Positions 8,422 to 16,877 of a stretch of 64,000 nt of DNA are shown here, piece by piece. A program made the position numbers and the translations under genes. Location: the NCBI GenBank assembly GCA_000702025.1, contig JNKJ01000026.1, positions 1-64,000 of the forward strand, read 5' to 3'. Source of the DNA: Blautia schinkii DSM 10518. GTDB taxonomy: Bacteria; Bacillota; Clostridia; Lachnospirales; Lachnospiraceae. The notes below the pieces were generated by a model. That model was not told the DNA's origin. It did no database searches and saw nothing but the letters and a program-made list of their open reading frames with translations. Position 1 is the stretch's first letter; each line of letters opens with the position of its first letter.

Positions 8422-9500
8422 TGACTTTTTGAATATTTGATATAATCTACGACCATCATTGCCAGCTTGAAGGTAAGAGCGTCCTCGAAGGTACGGATAT
8501 CAAGGCCGAATTTCTTCTGGAGCTTTTCAAAACGATACACCAGAGTGTTGCGGTGTACATAGAGCTGGCGTGAGGTCTCTGAAAGATTCAGGTTGTTTTC
8601 AAAGAAAGTGCGGATGGTAATGAGCGTTTCCTCATCAATGGAATCCAAGGTCTCCTCTTTGAAAATCTCGTCGATAAACATTTCACAGATGGATACCGGG
8701 AGCTGATAGATCAGTCGGCCGATACCAAGCTTGTTGTAGCCGAATACATTGCTCTCTGCGTAGAAAATCTTACCAACCTCAAGTGCTGTGCGTGCTTCCT
8801 TATAGGCACCGGAGAGATGCTTGATATCTTCGGCAATATTACTGTAGGATACCCACGCTGAGGTCATGGCTTCTGTGTTGAGCATATCTACCAGCATGGT
8901 TGCAATGCTCTGGAGATCTTCATACGTTTCTGTAGTCTGAAGCTCGCGCACAATGATGATACCGGAATCGTCAATGGCAGTGATAAAGTCCTTTGTCCGG
9001 GCAGAGAAAATATTGCGGATGGTCGCCAGCGCATTTTCGTCCTTATTCTGCTTTGTTTCCACGAGAAATACAGCCCTGCGAACAGAGGTGGCGATGTGCA
9101 GCTTTTTCGCCCTGTTAAACGCATCCACTTCGCTGTAGCTGTCCAGGAGCAGGTTCTGCATAAAGGTGTTTTTATCACTTTTTTCCGCATAGGCGGTGAG
9201 CAGAGTCTGGATTTGGCACACAGCGAGCTGCCCGATCATAGCGACGGCTTCTCCGTTGCCCCAGACCAGGAGTACATAGGCTGGCAGGCTGCCCTCCATA
9301 ACCTTAAACAGGCACACGTTTGTGTTAGACATACAAAGGGCGGAGCTTTCGCGGAATTCTTCCAGCTTGGCGGCCTGAGGCAGCTTCTTTTCACAGGTGC
9401 TGATATAAATACTGTCGTCCTCGTTTAACAGACAGTAATCGTAGCCGCTGATCTTTTTCCAATCCTCCAGACATTTCTGTAAAATTTGCTGTATTTTCAT
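8418..9500 (-). CDS. PucR/CdaR-type transcriptional regulator
   Basis: The protein has 360 residues. The C-terminal 70 residues contain the HTH of the PucR/CdaR family (PF13556), visible as LSETSRQLYVHRNTLVYRF. The N-terminal half lacks a recognisable sensor name but is the size of the usual ligand-binding region. Its ligand is unknown. It converges on modC with a 4-bp overlap, so it may not be part of the molybdate system. An AAAGGA site stands 11 bp upstream of the ATG. Confidence 0.8.
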   Translation of the reverse strand: MKIQQILQKCLEDWKKISGYDYCLLNEDDSIYISTCEKKLPQAAKLEEFRESSALCMSNTNVCLFKVMEGSLPAYVLLVWGNGEAVAMIGQLAVCQIQTLLTAYAEKSDKNTFMQNLLLDSYSEVDAFNRAKKLHIATSVRRAVFLVETKQNKDENALATIRNIFSARTKDFITAIDDSGIIIVRELQTTETYEDLQSIATMLVDMLNTEAMTSAWVSYSNIAEDIKHLSGAYKEARTALEVGKIFYAESNVFGYNKLGIGRLIYQLPVSICEMFIDEIFKEETLDSIDEETLITIRTFFENNLNLSETSRQLYVHRNTLVYRFEKLQKKFGLDIRTFEDALTFKLAMMVVDYIKYSKSH

Positions 9501-9556
9501 ATGCAGTATATCCTTTCAGTGGTGATTGTCAATTGGTAAGGTATATATTATAACAC

Positions 9557-9586
9557 AAAGGCCCAGGGAATTGTTCCCCAGGCCTC
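9557..9586 (-). terminator. Probable terminator of the msmX unit
   Basis: On the minus strand GGCC..GGGAA (from 9584 down) pairs with TTCCC..GGCC around a 3-nt loop and is followed by TTTGTGTTAT. The T-run is weak. Confidence 0.55.
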
Positions 9587-9605
9587 TAAAAAGATTCCTA
9601 CATAA

Positions 9606-10718
9606 TTAGTTTGTGATAACCAGTTCTGTCTCTTTGTCGAAGAAATGAGCTTTTTCCATATCGAAAGCAAATTTAATCGGGTCGCCGGTCTTGGAAGTTG
9701 TACGTGGGTCAACACGTGCAGTTACCTGGGTTCCGTTTACATCAAAGTATAAGAATACTTCAGCACCGAGAAGCTCGTAAACCTTAACTACAGAAGTCAT
9801 TGGTGCGCTTGGTGTAGCTTCGATGAACATCTGGGAATCGTGGATATCTTCCGGACGAATACCCATAACAACTGTCTTTCCTACATAACCGCCGTCTTTA
9901 AGAACTTTCGCTTTTGCAGCCGGGATAATCTGCTCGGAATCGCCGATTTTTGCTACTAAGTTAGCACCGGACTCTTTGATAGTTGCATCCAGGAAGTTCA
10001 TCTGCGGAGATCCCATGAATCCTGCTACGAACAGGTTCTGTGGTCTCTGGTACAGGTTCTGAGGTGTATCTACCTGCTGAACAACACCGTCTTTCATAAC
10101 AACGATTCTGGTACCAAGGGTCATAGCCTCTGTCTGGTCATGTGTTACGTAGATGATGGTAGCGCCCAGTCTCTGATGGATCTTGGAAATCTCGATACGC
10201 ATCTGTACACGGAGCTTAGCATCCAGGTTGGAGAGCGGCTCATCCATAAGGAATACCTTAGGATCACGAACGATAGCACGGCCCATGGCAACACGCTGTC
10301 TCTGACCACCGGAAAGAGCCTTCGGCTTACGGTCAAGGAGTTTCTCCAGGTCGAGGATTCTTGCTGCTTCACGAACCTGTTTGTCAATCTGGTCTTTCGG
10401 AACTTTACGAAGTTTCAGACCGAATGCCATGTTGTCATATACAGTCATATGAGGATACAGAGCGTAGTTCTGGAATACCATTGCAATATCACGGTCTTTC
10501 GGCTCTACATCGTTCATAACTTTATCGCCAATTTTCAGAGTACCGCTGGAGATTTCTTCCAGGCCGGCGATCATACGAAGAGTGGTGGATTTACCACATC
10601 CGGATGGTCCTACGAAAATGATGAACTCTTTGTCTTCGATTTCCAGATTGAAGTCTTTAACTGCCTGGAAGCCGTTCGGATACTGTTTGTTAATGTGCTG
10701 TAATGATAAACTTGCCAT
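9606..10718 (-). CDS. msmX: Multi-sugar ABC transporter ATPase, MsmX/UgpC type
   Basis: This 370-residue cytoplasmic ATPase belongs to the family that energises many carbohydrate ABC importers. Walker A GPSGCGKST is residues 37-45, the signature LSGGQRQR lies near 135 and Walker B VFLMDEP follows. The C-terminal third is the MalK-like regulatory OB-fold region, with GIRPEDI visible. GGAGGAAGAATC precedes the ATG at 10718; a longer frame from 10811 adds residues without support. It stands alone, with no permease or binding protein next to it. Two binding-protein and permease sets in this window (44330-47486 and 60386-63509) lack an ATPase and are likely clients, as shown for MsmX in Bacillus (inference). 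Confidence 0.93.
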   Translation of the reverse strand: MASLSLQHINKQYPNGFQAVKDFNLEIEDKEFIIFVGPSGCGKSTTLRMIAGLEEISSGTLKIGDKVMNDVEPKDRDIAMVFQNYALYPHMTVYDNMAFGLKLRKVPKDQIDKQVREAARILDLEKLLDRKPKALSGGQRQRVAMGRAIVRDPKVFLMDEPLSNLDAKLRVQMRIEISKIHQRLGATIIYVTHDQTEAMTLGTRIVVMKDGVVQQVDTPQNLYQRPQNLFVAGFMGSPQMNFLDATIKESGANLVAKIGDSEQIIPAAKAKVLKDGGYVGKTVVMGIRPEDIHDSQMFIEATPSAPMTSVVKVYELLGAEVFLYFDVNGTQVTARVDPRTTSKTGDPIKFAFDMEKAHFFDKETELVITN

Positions 10719-10852
10719 GATTCTTCCTCCAAAATGATTTTTAATATAGTTGAGTGTTTCGTTAATGTGCTTTTTTTCATCTGTTAACAGTATAGCGAAA
10801 AGAGCTGGCAAGGGCTAGAGAAGAATCGTACAAAGTTTTTTTGGGTTTCTTG

Positions 10853-11743
10853 TCAATCTGACGAAAAAAGACGGGGGCGGCGTTCGTTAACGAACATGCC
10901 CTGAAACAGCTCTGATTGAAACATCTTTACGAACCAGTCGCATTTGCACAGGAACAAGTAGTAGATATTAAGCCCGCAGCCGTTCAGAGTCTCAAAGTTG
11001 CCCTGGCCTTTGGCGATGATTACGTCAGCGTTGTTCAGGAGGCTGAGAGTCTCAGTGTTTATGTCGTTTAGTGCAGTGCCGCAGATACCGCTGCCGTTGC
11101 CCGCCACATGTACGATGTCTGTCAGGCCGCACATTTCTGCGTCCTCCATTGTTGCGTCGTTGACGATTGGAAGTCCGCGCACAACAGCTGTGATTTCTAC
11201 CTGAGGATAGAGCTCCTTAAGAATCTCTATGGCGAGCTTGTCAATCACGATTTCCCCACAGTTATCCAGCAGATATACCAGACTCTGTGCGGAAGCCATG
11301 TCGCTGCGGAAGTGTGCGTATTCCTCTTTATCGAGCGGGTCCTTATTTTCCGACTCGATCATGGAGAGCATCTGCTCTTTGTCCACATGGGAAAGGGCGG
11401 CGAAATCAATATAATTTCCGATGCGGGCGTGTAAAAGCGCGGACTCCAGAGGGTCGCCACTGCTGCGTATCATTCGGCGGAGTTTTTCCTCCAGGTTGAG
11501 CATCAGAAGATTAAAATCTTTCTTTATCTCTGTGTAATCCTCCAGGGGCTGCCCCCAGAATTCACTGAACAGATGCTTGAATTCCAGCGATATGGCCGGT
11601 GCGGACTCATCCGGCTCAGCGTCAGCGAAACGGCGGAGGATTTTCTTCATGTAGATTATTTTTTTCTCTTCGTCCTCAAAGGAACGTATATTTTCTTCTT
11701 GCTTGTTGATCTGACAACACATGCAGTAGGGATTTAAACGCAT
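10853..11743 (-). CDS. DUF89 / ARMT1-like damage-control phosphatase
   Basis: The 296-residue protein carries the DUF89 (PF01937) hallmarks DNCGEIVIDK, GLPIVNDAT and AKGQGNFETL, which bind a metal ion and phosphate in characterised members. Such proteins hydrolyse damaged or side-product phosphometabolites, often sugar phosphates (family knowledge). An N-terminal CYCMCC-like cysteine cluster (PYCMCCQ) is typical of the bacterial subgroup. AAGGAGA lies before the ATG at 11743; the longer frame to 11848 has no ribosome binding site. The physiological substrate is not known. Confidence 0.88.
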   Translation of the reverse strand: MRLNPYCMCCQINKQEENIRSFEDEEKKIIYMKKILRRFADAEPDESAPAISLEFKHLFSEFWGQPLEDYTEIKKDFNLLMLNLEEKLRRMIRSSGDPLESALLHARIGNYIDFAALSHVDKEQMLSMIESENKDPLDKEEYAHFRSDMASAQSLVYLLDNCGEIVIDKLAIEILKELYPQVEITAVVRGLPIVNDATMEDAEMCGLTDIVHVAGNGSGICGTALNDINTETLSLLNNADVIIAKGQGNFETLNGCGLNIYYLFLCKCDWFVKMFQSELFQGMFVNERRPRLFSSD

Positions 11744-11820
11744 GAGATTTCTCCTTATGTGACCGTATATGATATCCTGTTTAATCATATATGATATTCT
11801 GTCTATTCCTATATGGCATT

Positions 11821-11994
11821 CTATTTGATGAGGGTATATTGCATCCATTCATAATGGAGCACGCATCCTTCAAAAATTTCCGGCGGAAGCAGTGCCAGTG
11901 CCACCAGCTTCTCTTCCTCCTGGGGCATGTCTATACGCTGAAGGTGAGCGTAATCGCCGTCAATTTGGATTACTTTATAATCGCATGTTAGCAT
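11821..11994 (-). CDS. Small protein, DUF3006-like
   Basis: The product has 57 residues. It reads IDGDYAHLQRID near the start and ALLPPEIFEG near the middle, which resembles the DUF3006 pattern of a small beta-barrel, but the match is by eye only. An AAAAAGGAGG site lies 7 bp before the ATG at 11994, and the start is 16 bp downstream of the GNAT stop, so the two are likely co-transcribed. The longer in-frame ORF to 12192 overlaps the GNAT gene antisense-free but in another frame and lacks a start signal. Confidence 0.7.
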   Translation of the reverse strand: MLTCDYKVIQIDGDYAHLQRIDMPQEEEKLVALALLPPEIFEGCVLHYEWMQYTLIK

Positions 11995-12010
11995 AGTTGA
12001 GCCTCCTTTT

Positions 12011-12295
12011 TTATTCCCGCGAACGCGCCAGCACGTCCGAATACTCCGGGTGTTTCTCAAACCATTTCTGTGCGTAGGAGCAGGTGGCAACTGCCTTCTT
12101 GCCGCTTCTGCGGAGACTCTCGGCAGAAGCCTGTACCAGCTTTCCGGCAACGCCCTGTCCGCGGAGGGAATCATCCACGAAGGTGTGATCAATGTTCACG
12201 GTAGTGCTGTCTACAGGCGGAAAGGTGATTTCTGCGATGGTGTCGCCGGCTTCGTTTGTGGCATAGATGCGGTTCATTGTATAATAAAATTCCAT
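12011..12295 (-). CDS. GNAT-like acetyltransferase, YjdJ/short type
   Basis: The 94-residue protein matches the short GNAT family (PF14542). The acetyl-CoA-binding segment reads LRGQGVAGKL near residues 44-53, and CSYAQKWFEKHPEY is typical of the C-terminus. GGAGG lies 7 bp before the ATG. The acceptor substrate is unknown. It is followed 16 bp later by a 57-residue gene. Confidence 0.85.
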   Translation of the reverse strand: MEFYYTMNRIYATNEAGDTIAEITFPPVDSTTVNIDHTFVDDSLRGQGVAGKLVQASAESLRRSGKKAVATCSYAQKWFEKHPEYSDVLARSRE

Positions 12296-12367
12296 TTTAT
12301 TGCCTCCTCATATTAGATTTTATGATAATTTCATGATAATGGTATAGGATTGCCGTATTGTGGGGGC

Positions 12368-12808
12368 TTAAGTGTCTATTCTTTCGAGATAATGTATGTT
12401 TTTATTCCGGTAAACGATATCTTCTCGGCTGGTAAAGCCTATTTTTCCCCAAAAACCATTGCCGGTTTCATTCCTTGAGAAAACGACAAGTGCGGCTTTA
12501 TTTATACCTTCTGCGTCAAGAGCCTTTAGAGCGTGTTCCACAAGCTGTTTTCCGATTTCCCGTCGTCTGTAATCTGTATGCACGGTGGTATGATAGATAA
12601 AACCCCGCCGTCCGTCATGGCCGGATATGATTACTCCGATGACTTGGCCGTCATCTTCTGCTACAAAGCATGTGGTGGGATTTCTCTTCAAATATTTTTC
12701 AATACCATTTTTGCTGTCGTCTATATCGTTCAGCCCCATGCCAGGGGTACTGATCCAGAGATTGTAGACAGCATTATAATCATCAATAGTCATCACTCGA
12801 ATATTCAT
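12368..12808 (-). CDS. GNAT family N-acetyltransferase
   Basis: The 146-residue protein is a GCN5-type acetyltransferase (PF00583). VHTDYRRREIGKQL near residues 77-90 is the acetyl-CoA pyrophosphate loop, in which the usual G is replaced by E (RREIGK). NGFWGKIGF near 118-126 is the conserved C-terminal beta-strand region, and the order of segments resembles YpeA. AAGGAGATAACTT precedes the ATG. Substrate is unknown. Confidence 0.88.
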   Translation of the reverse strand: MNIRVMTIDDYNAVYNLWISTPGMGLNDIDDSKNGIEKYLKRNPTTCFVAEDDGQVIGVIISGHDGRRGFIYHTTVHTDYRRREIGKQLVEHALKALDAEGINKAALVVFSRNETGNGFWGKIGFTSREDIVYRNKNIHYLERIDT

Positions 12809-12909
12809 AAGTTATCTCCTTGGTTGGCTTTTATTGTGACGGTTTATCTTCTAATATTATAGGGCAAGGCAGGGAGGGACGCAAGGATTTGTTGCGTTGC
12901 AAGATTTAC

Positions 12910-13827
12910 TCAGTGCATATGCAGCTGTCGGTATGTATTTAGCAACATTTTCAATTCCCCTGGTAACAAGTCTTTTGCGTGTTCGCTTAATTGGTCAACA
13001 AGATATTCTTTTTCTGCGTTCGTCCATCGAAACTCTGGTTCCATATATGGCAGATATGCCTTGTTTAATTCGTCCAGCTGTAAAAGCTTAAAATGGTGTT
13101 TGACATCCTCGTTTTGGCATGACTGTATAAGGTGGGGATCAAGGGTTCCGTTTTTCCATAATGCTGGGTATGACTTAAGAAATTTATAATGGGGATTTTG
13201 GTTCATGCTTTTTCTGATATTAGACCAATAAATCCTAAACGATCGTTCTTTTTTCGGATTTATTGTTAGCAAAGATGCAGCGATTGCCGGTTTTTGGTTT
13301 GTCACATATTGATTGTCAGAACGAAAGAAAAATGTATTTGGATAATTTTCATCGGTAGATTTTCCTGTTGCCATAAAACCAATTCCGAAATACCCGTAAT
13401 TGTTATGTTCATCTCGGATTTCTTTCCAAAATATATATTCTAATTTTTCCATTCTTGTGGAAAAGTTTTTAAGTTTTCTTGGGTTAAATTTAATGATTTG
13501 GCATGAGTCTATGATATTTAAAAGAGTATCGCTGGTAAAATATTTTATTCTACTTTTATATAAATCCGGGAAGTATGTACTATGTTCATATGAATCGATA
13601 TCATAAGTTCTATTGCACATCCCTTTATATAGTTTTTTTGCGCTTAGCCTGCCTTGTCGGTATTCAAAGAGTTCGGGGATATCCACTAAATATTGCAAGC
13701 CAAGCAGATGCGGTAAATCCCAGGGATGGAACATAAATTTAATAATATCACCATCGACAAGTGGAATGCTGAACTGTGTTTTTATTAACTTTTCATAATC
13801 GGTTATGATATTTTGAATGATTCTCAA
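12910..13827 (-). CDS. PBECR4-like nuclease-domain protein (TTG start)
   Basis: The protein has 305 residues. FMFHPWDLPHLLGLQYL near residues 30-47 and a conserved helix and NYPNTFFF further on resemble the PBECR4 domain (phage-associated Barnase-EndoU-ColicinE5/D-RelE-like nuclease fold). The match is by eye and the nuclease activity is unproven. The start is TTG at 13825-13827, with a perfect AGGAGG six bases upstream; no ATG is as well placed. Upstream on the same strand is a promoter, an RNA of about 220 nt with two imperfect repeats and a hairpin terminator, an order known from type III toxin-antitoxin loci (inference). It has no signal peptide or membrane segment. Its A+T content looks higher than that of neighbours, which may mean transfer. 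Confidence 0.6.
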   Translation of the reverse strand: MRIIQNIITDYEKLIKTQFSIPLVDGDIIKFMFHPWDLPHLLGLQYLVDIPELFEYRQGRLSAKKLYKGMCNRTYDIDSYEHSTYFPDLYKSRIKYFTSDTLLNIIDSCQIIKFNPRKLKNFSTRMEKLEYIFWKEIRDEHNNYGYFGIGFMATGKSTDENYPNTFFFRSDNQYVTNQKPAIAASLLTINPKKERSFRIYWSNIRKSMNQNPHYKFLKSYPALWKNGTLDPHLIQSCQNEDVKHHFKLLQLDELNKAYLPYMEPEFRWTNAEKEYLVDQLSEHAKDLLPGELKMLLNTYRQLHMH

Positions 13828-13856
13828 TATGTTCCTCCTATTAATATGTATAATAG

Positions 13857-13889
13857 AAATGTCCCCTGAGCCAAGCCCAGAGGACATTT
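13857..13889 (-). terminator. Leaky terminator-like hairpin before the PBECR4-like gene
   Basis: AAATGTCC (13857-13864) pairs with GGACATTT (13882-13889), and an inner CTGGGC/GCTCAG stem extends it. On the minus strand it is followed by only three Ts and CTATTAT, so partial read-through into the downstream gene is expected. Confidence 0.6.
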
Positions 13890-14076
13890 CCAGGATATTT
13901 TTTGTTTTTCCTCATAGATGAGTTAGATACTGTCGGCTCAATAGCCAAACCTACTTGGAGACCTCCGCTTGCATTTGGTATCTCTCACACAAGCTTCATC
14001 AGCCAAAATAGCCACTCCTCCGTAGAAAAGTAACACTAATAACATACTTCATCAATGCAATAAATATTCTGCTTAC
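13857..14076 (-). ncRNA. Candidate structured leader RNA with two repeats
   Basis: On the minus strand the region from about 14076 to 13857 starts at a good promoter and ends in a hairpin. Two imperfect copies about 55 nt apart each begin CGGAGG (plus positions 14017-14022 and 13962-13967) and each contain a TTTGGCT hairpin: GGCTGATGAAGC in one and GGCTATTGAGCC in the other. I recognise no named riboswitch, 6S, SRP or T-box signature. It might be an RNA antitoxin or an attenuator for the TTG-start gene. The remainder of the 13828-14247 gap has no gene. Confidence 0.45.
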
Positions 14077-14082
14077 AAATAT

Positions 14083-14110
14083 ATTATAGCATGAAAATGC
14101 GTTTTTGCAA
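14083..14110 (-). promoter_or_regulatory. Promoter of the structured RNA
   Basis: On the minus strand TTGCAA (14105-14110) and TATAAT (14083-14088) are separated by 16 bp. Transcription would start near 14076. Confidence 0.65.
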
Positions 14111-14247
14111 TAATGAAATCAAAAAATCATCACTTTATCAATTTGGTTGCATAAAAGGTGTTCGTCCGCCCCTCCCATCGTGTGATTTTTTACTTGCAAT
14201 TTAGTAAAAAATTTAGTAAAATTAATAAAACGTCAGGAGGTAATGAT

Positions 14248-15264
14248 ATGGCATTGCGGGCAAAGGACATCGCGGAAATGCTGGGGGTTTCCACAGCGAC
14301 CGTATCTCTGGTATTGAATAATAAGCCGGGGGTGGGAGAGCAGAAGCGGCAGGAGATCATCCAGAAAATAAAGGATCTGGGCTGTGATTACATGCTTAAG
14401 GGCGTTTCAGTCAATAAAGGGAGCATAGGTTTTGTGGTGTATAAAAGATGCGGACGTATCATAGATGAATCGCCATTTTTTACGTACATTCTTGAGGGAA
14501 TTACGAATAGTATTAACAGTTATGGCTATAATTTAAGCTTTATATATATGAATAAGAATATGGCACCGGAGGAGCAGCGTCTGTTGCTTATGTCATCCAA
14601 CTGCTCAGGGCTGATCATCTTTGGCGTGGAGATGCAGAGGGAAGACCTCCAGGTTTTTGTGGATTCGGGGCTGCCATTTTCCATCCTGGATAATTCCTTT
14701 CAGGAGAGCGATGTGGATTCTGTGGCTATTAACAATATACAGGGAACCAGCAAGGCAATCCAGTATCTTTATGACATGGGACACCGGGATATTGGCTATA
14801 TTCGCAGCAAGGTGCGTATCAACAGCTTTGACGAGCGGTATCAGGTGTATAAGACTTGTTTGAGGAAGCTTGGTCTTGAGTTCCGGAAAGAGTTTGTGAT
14901 GGATGTGGATTATTCGGAGACAGAAGTTCGGAGAGATGCGAGAGCATATTTTAAAGTGAACAAAATACATCCCACTGCCTTTTTTGTGGAAAATGATTTT
15001 CTTGCGTGCGGTGCCATGCAGGAAATCCAGGAGCTGGGGCTTCGTGTGCCGGATGATATTTCGATGGTAGGCTTTGATGACCGTCCGATCAGCCAGCTTG
15101 TGCAGCCGAATTTAACAACCGTAAATGTACCTAAGAATATTTTCGGCCCGGCCGCCGTGGACCTGCTGATGACAAGGATGAAGGATAAGCGAGAGCAGTC
15201 TTTGAAAATTGAGATTGGAACGAACCTGGTGAGCAGGGACAGTGTAAAGAAAATATCGAGATGA
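14248..15264 (+). CDS. LacI family transcriptional regulator
   Basis: The 338-residue protein has an N-terminal LacI HTH, visible as KDIAEMLGVSTATVSLVLNN (residues 5-24), and a periplasmic-binding-protein-like effector domain ending with DDISMVGFDDRPIS and the usual C-terminal dimer region. AGGAGG lies 7 bp before the ATG at 14248. A longer frame from 14158 adds 30 residues and lacks a signal. Just upstream, ATTTAGTAAAA occurs twice in tandem (from about 14200), a possible autoregulatory site. The most likely target is the dehydrogenase gene that follows, after its own promoter (inference). The effector is not identifiable. Confidence 0.9.
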   Translation: MALRAKDIAEMLGVSTATVSLVLNNKPGVGEQKRQEIIQKIKDLGCDYMLKGVSVNKGSIGFVVYKRCGRIIDESPFFTYILEGITNSINSYGYNLSFIYMNKNMAPEEQRLLLMSSNCSGLIIFGVEMQREDLQVFVDSGLPFSILDNSFQESDVDSVAINNIQGTSKAIQYLYDMGHRDIGYIRSKVRINSFDERYQVYKTCLRKLGLEFRKEFVMDVDYSETEVRRDARAYFKVNKIHPTAFFVENDFLACGAMQEIQELGLRVPDDISMVGFDDRPISQLVQPNLTTVNVPKNIFGPAAVDLLMTRMKDKREQSLKIEIGTNLVSRDSVKKISR

Positions 15265-15358
15265 ACATTGTAATGGAAAATAATTGGCAAGATGAATGAT
15301 GGATAGACCAACGATGGTAAAATAAACAACAGTCAAATAAATTAAGCTTAGTTATGTT

Positions 15359-15390
15359 AGGCGTTTGCACGTAAGCTGCAGACGCCTTTT
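15359..15390 (+). terminator. Terminator of the lacI-type gene
   Basis: AGGCGTTTGC pairs with GCAGACGCCT around ACGTAAGCT and is followed by TTTT. Apart from this and the promoter at 15461-15489, I see nothing in the 15265-15616 gap. Confidence 0.8.
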
Positions 15391-15460
15391 GTATATTAAA
15401 AAACTATAATAAATATAGGAATAAATACTTAATAATACTAAACTATATTAAGAAAAACAC

Positions 15461-15489
15461 TTGACTTTCTTTACTTGTATTGCTATATT
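15461..15489 (+). promoter_or_regulatory. Promoter of the sorbitol-type dehydrogenase gene
   Basis: TTGACT (15461-15466) and TATATT (15484-15489) are separated by 17 bp. The start codon is 128 bp downstream, leaving a long A+T-rich leader in which a LacI-type operator could lie. Confidence 0.65.
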
Positions 15490-15616
15490 ATATTTAATAA
15501 TCATAGGAAATCACATAAAATACAATAAAAACTATTCAATATGCACAATTGCTGGGGATTAAATTTGTTGAGTGTTGTTAAGTGTAATAGCTTACTGCGA
15601 AAAGGAGAAAACAACA

Positions 15617-16660
15617 ATGGAAGGTACAATGAAAGTTTGTGTTATGACAGGCGCAAGAAAAATGGAGTGGACAGAGCGGGAAATTCCGCAGCCGAAGAAG
15701 GGTGAGCTTCAGATTAAGCTGGAATATGTGGGAGTATGCGGCTCTGATCTTCATTTCTATGATGAAGGCAGACTGGCAAACTGGGTTCCGGAAGGCCCTC
15801 TGGTGCTGGGACATGAGCCGGGAGGTATAGTAACTGCTATCGGCGATGGTGTGGAAGGCTTCGCGGTGGGCGACAAGGTTGCTATTGAGCCAGGAGTACC
15901 GTGCGGTCAGTGTGAGGACTGTCTGAATGGCCACTACAACTTATGTAAACATGTTAAGTTTATGGCTATCCCGAAAGAAAAAGATGGTGTATTTTCTGAG
16001 TATTGTACACATGAAGCAAGCATGTGCTTCAAGCTCCCGGAGAATGTAGATACCATGGAGGGCGCACTCATGGAGCCTCTGGCAGTGGGAATGCACGCCT
16101 GCGAGCTTTCTAATGCAAAAATCGGCGAGACTGCCATTGTCCTGGGCTGCGGCTGTATCGGACTTGTAACCATCATGTCCTTAAGAGCAAGGGGCGTGAG
16201 TGAAATCTATGCGGTTGACATTATGGATAAGCGTCTGGAAAAAGCAAAAGAAATTGGTGCAACCAGAGTGTTTAACAGTAAAACAGAGGATATTGTGGAG
16301 TTTGCCAAAACTCTGCCGGGCGGCGGAGCAGATCAGGTGTATGAGTGTGCAGGCAATCGTTTTACCACGCTTCAGACTTGTAAATTGATTAAGAGAGCCG
16401 GAAAGGTTACTCTCGTAGGCGTATCCCCGGAACCGATTCTTGAGCTGGATATTGCTACTTTAAATGCTATGGAGGGAACGATTTATTCGGTATACCGTTA
16501 CCGTAATTTATACCCCACAGCAATTTCCGCAGTGGCATCCGGAGCAATACCGCTTAAGAAAATCGTGTCTCATGTGTACGACTTTAAGGATTGTATTGAG
16601 GCAGTGGATTACAGCTTGAACCACAAGGATGAGGTAATTAAATCGGTAGTGAAATTCTGA
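15617..16660 (+). CDS. Zinc-dependent sorbitol/xylitol-type dehydrogenase
   Basis: This 347-residue medium-chain dehydrogenase oxidises a polyol to a ketose with NAD+ (family knowledge). The catalytic zinc ligands are C41, H66 and E67 (GHEPG). The structural zinc is held by C96, C99, C102 and C110. The Rossmann motif GCGCIG spans residues 177-182. AAAGGAGA lies 8 bp before the ATG; an upstream in-frame start at 15572 has no signal. Placement downstream of a LacI regulator and ahead of a terminator suggests a single-gene unit. Sorbitol, xylitol and galactitol cannot be told apart from sequence alone. Confidence 0.92.
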   Translation: MEGTMKVCVMTGARKMEWTEREIPQPKKGELQIKLEYVGVCGSDLHFYDEGRLANWVPEGPLVLGHEPGGIVTAIGDGVEGFAVGDKVAIEPGVPCGQCEDCLNGHYNLCKHVKFMAIPKEKDGVFSEYCTHEASMCFKLPENVDTMEGALMEPLAVGMHACELSNAKIGETAIVLGCGCIGLVTIMSLRARGVSEIYAVDIMDKRLEKAKEIGATRVFNSKTEDIVEFAKTLPGGGADQVYECAGNRFTTLQTCKLIKRAGKVTLVGVSPEPILELDIATLNAMEGTIYSVYRYRNLYPTAISAVASGAIPLKKIVSHVYDFKDCIEAVDYSLNHKDEVIKSVVKF

Positions 16661-16796
16661 TGAAGCTGGTTCATCAAATACTTTATATGGTTGATTTTAT
16701 TCTTGTGTACGTGTGATACAGTGTGTGAACAACACGATTTAATTGCGCCAGTTAATCAATGACGTAATGATGCGTATTAATCATAAGTTAAAATAA

Positions 16797-16841
16797 GCTT
16801 CCGGCAGAAGAATAGCATAAGCTGATCTGCCGGAAGTTTTT
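16797..16841. terminator. Bidirectional terminator
   Basis: CTTCCGGCAGA pairs perfectly with TCTGCCGGAAG around a 17-nt loop and is followed by TTTTT on the plus strand. It lies between the convergent dehydrogenase and solute-binding protein genes. Confidence 0.85.
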
Positions 16842-16877
16842 GGATGTCGGGATGCAACTATCAAAGAGTGCGGAAAG

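Noticed and set aside
9505-9532. TTGACA, 16 bp, TATACT on the minus strand directly before the CdaR-like gene
   Set aside because: The predicted start would fall on the ATG itself, making the mRNA leaderless, whereas an AAAGGA binding site is present upstream; it is more likely coincidental.
13857-14076. T-box, SRP RNA or 6S RNA identity for the structured leader
   Set aside because: No T-box sequence, no SRP Alu/S-domain core and no long 6S-type central bubble are visible.
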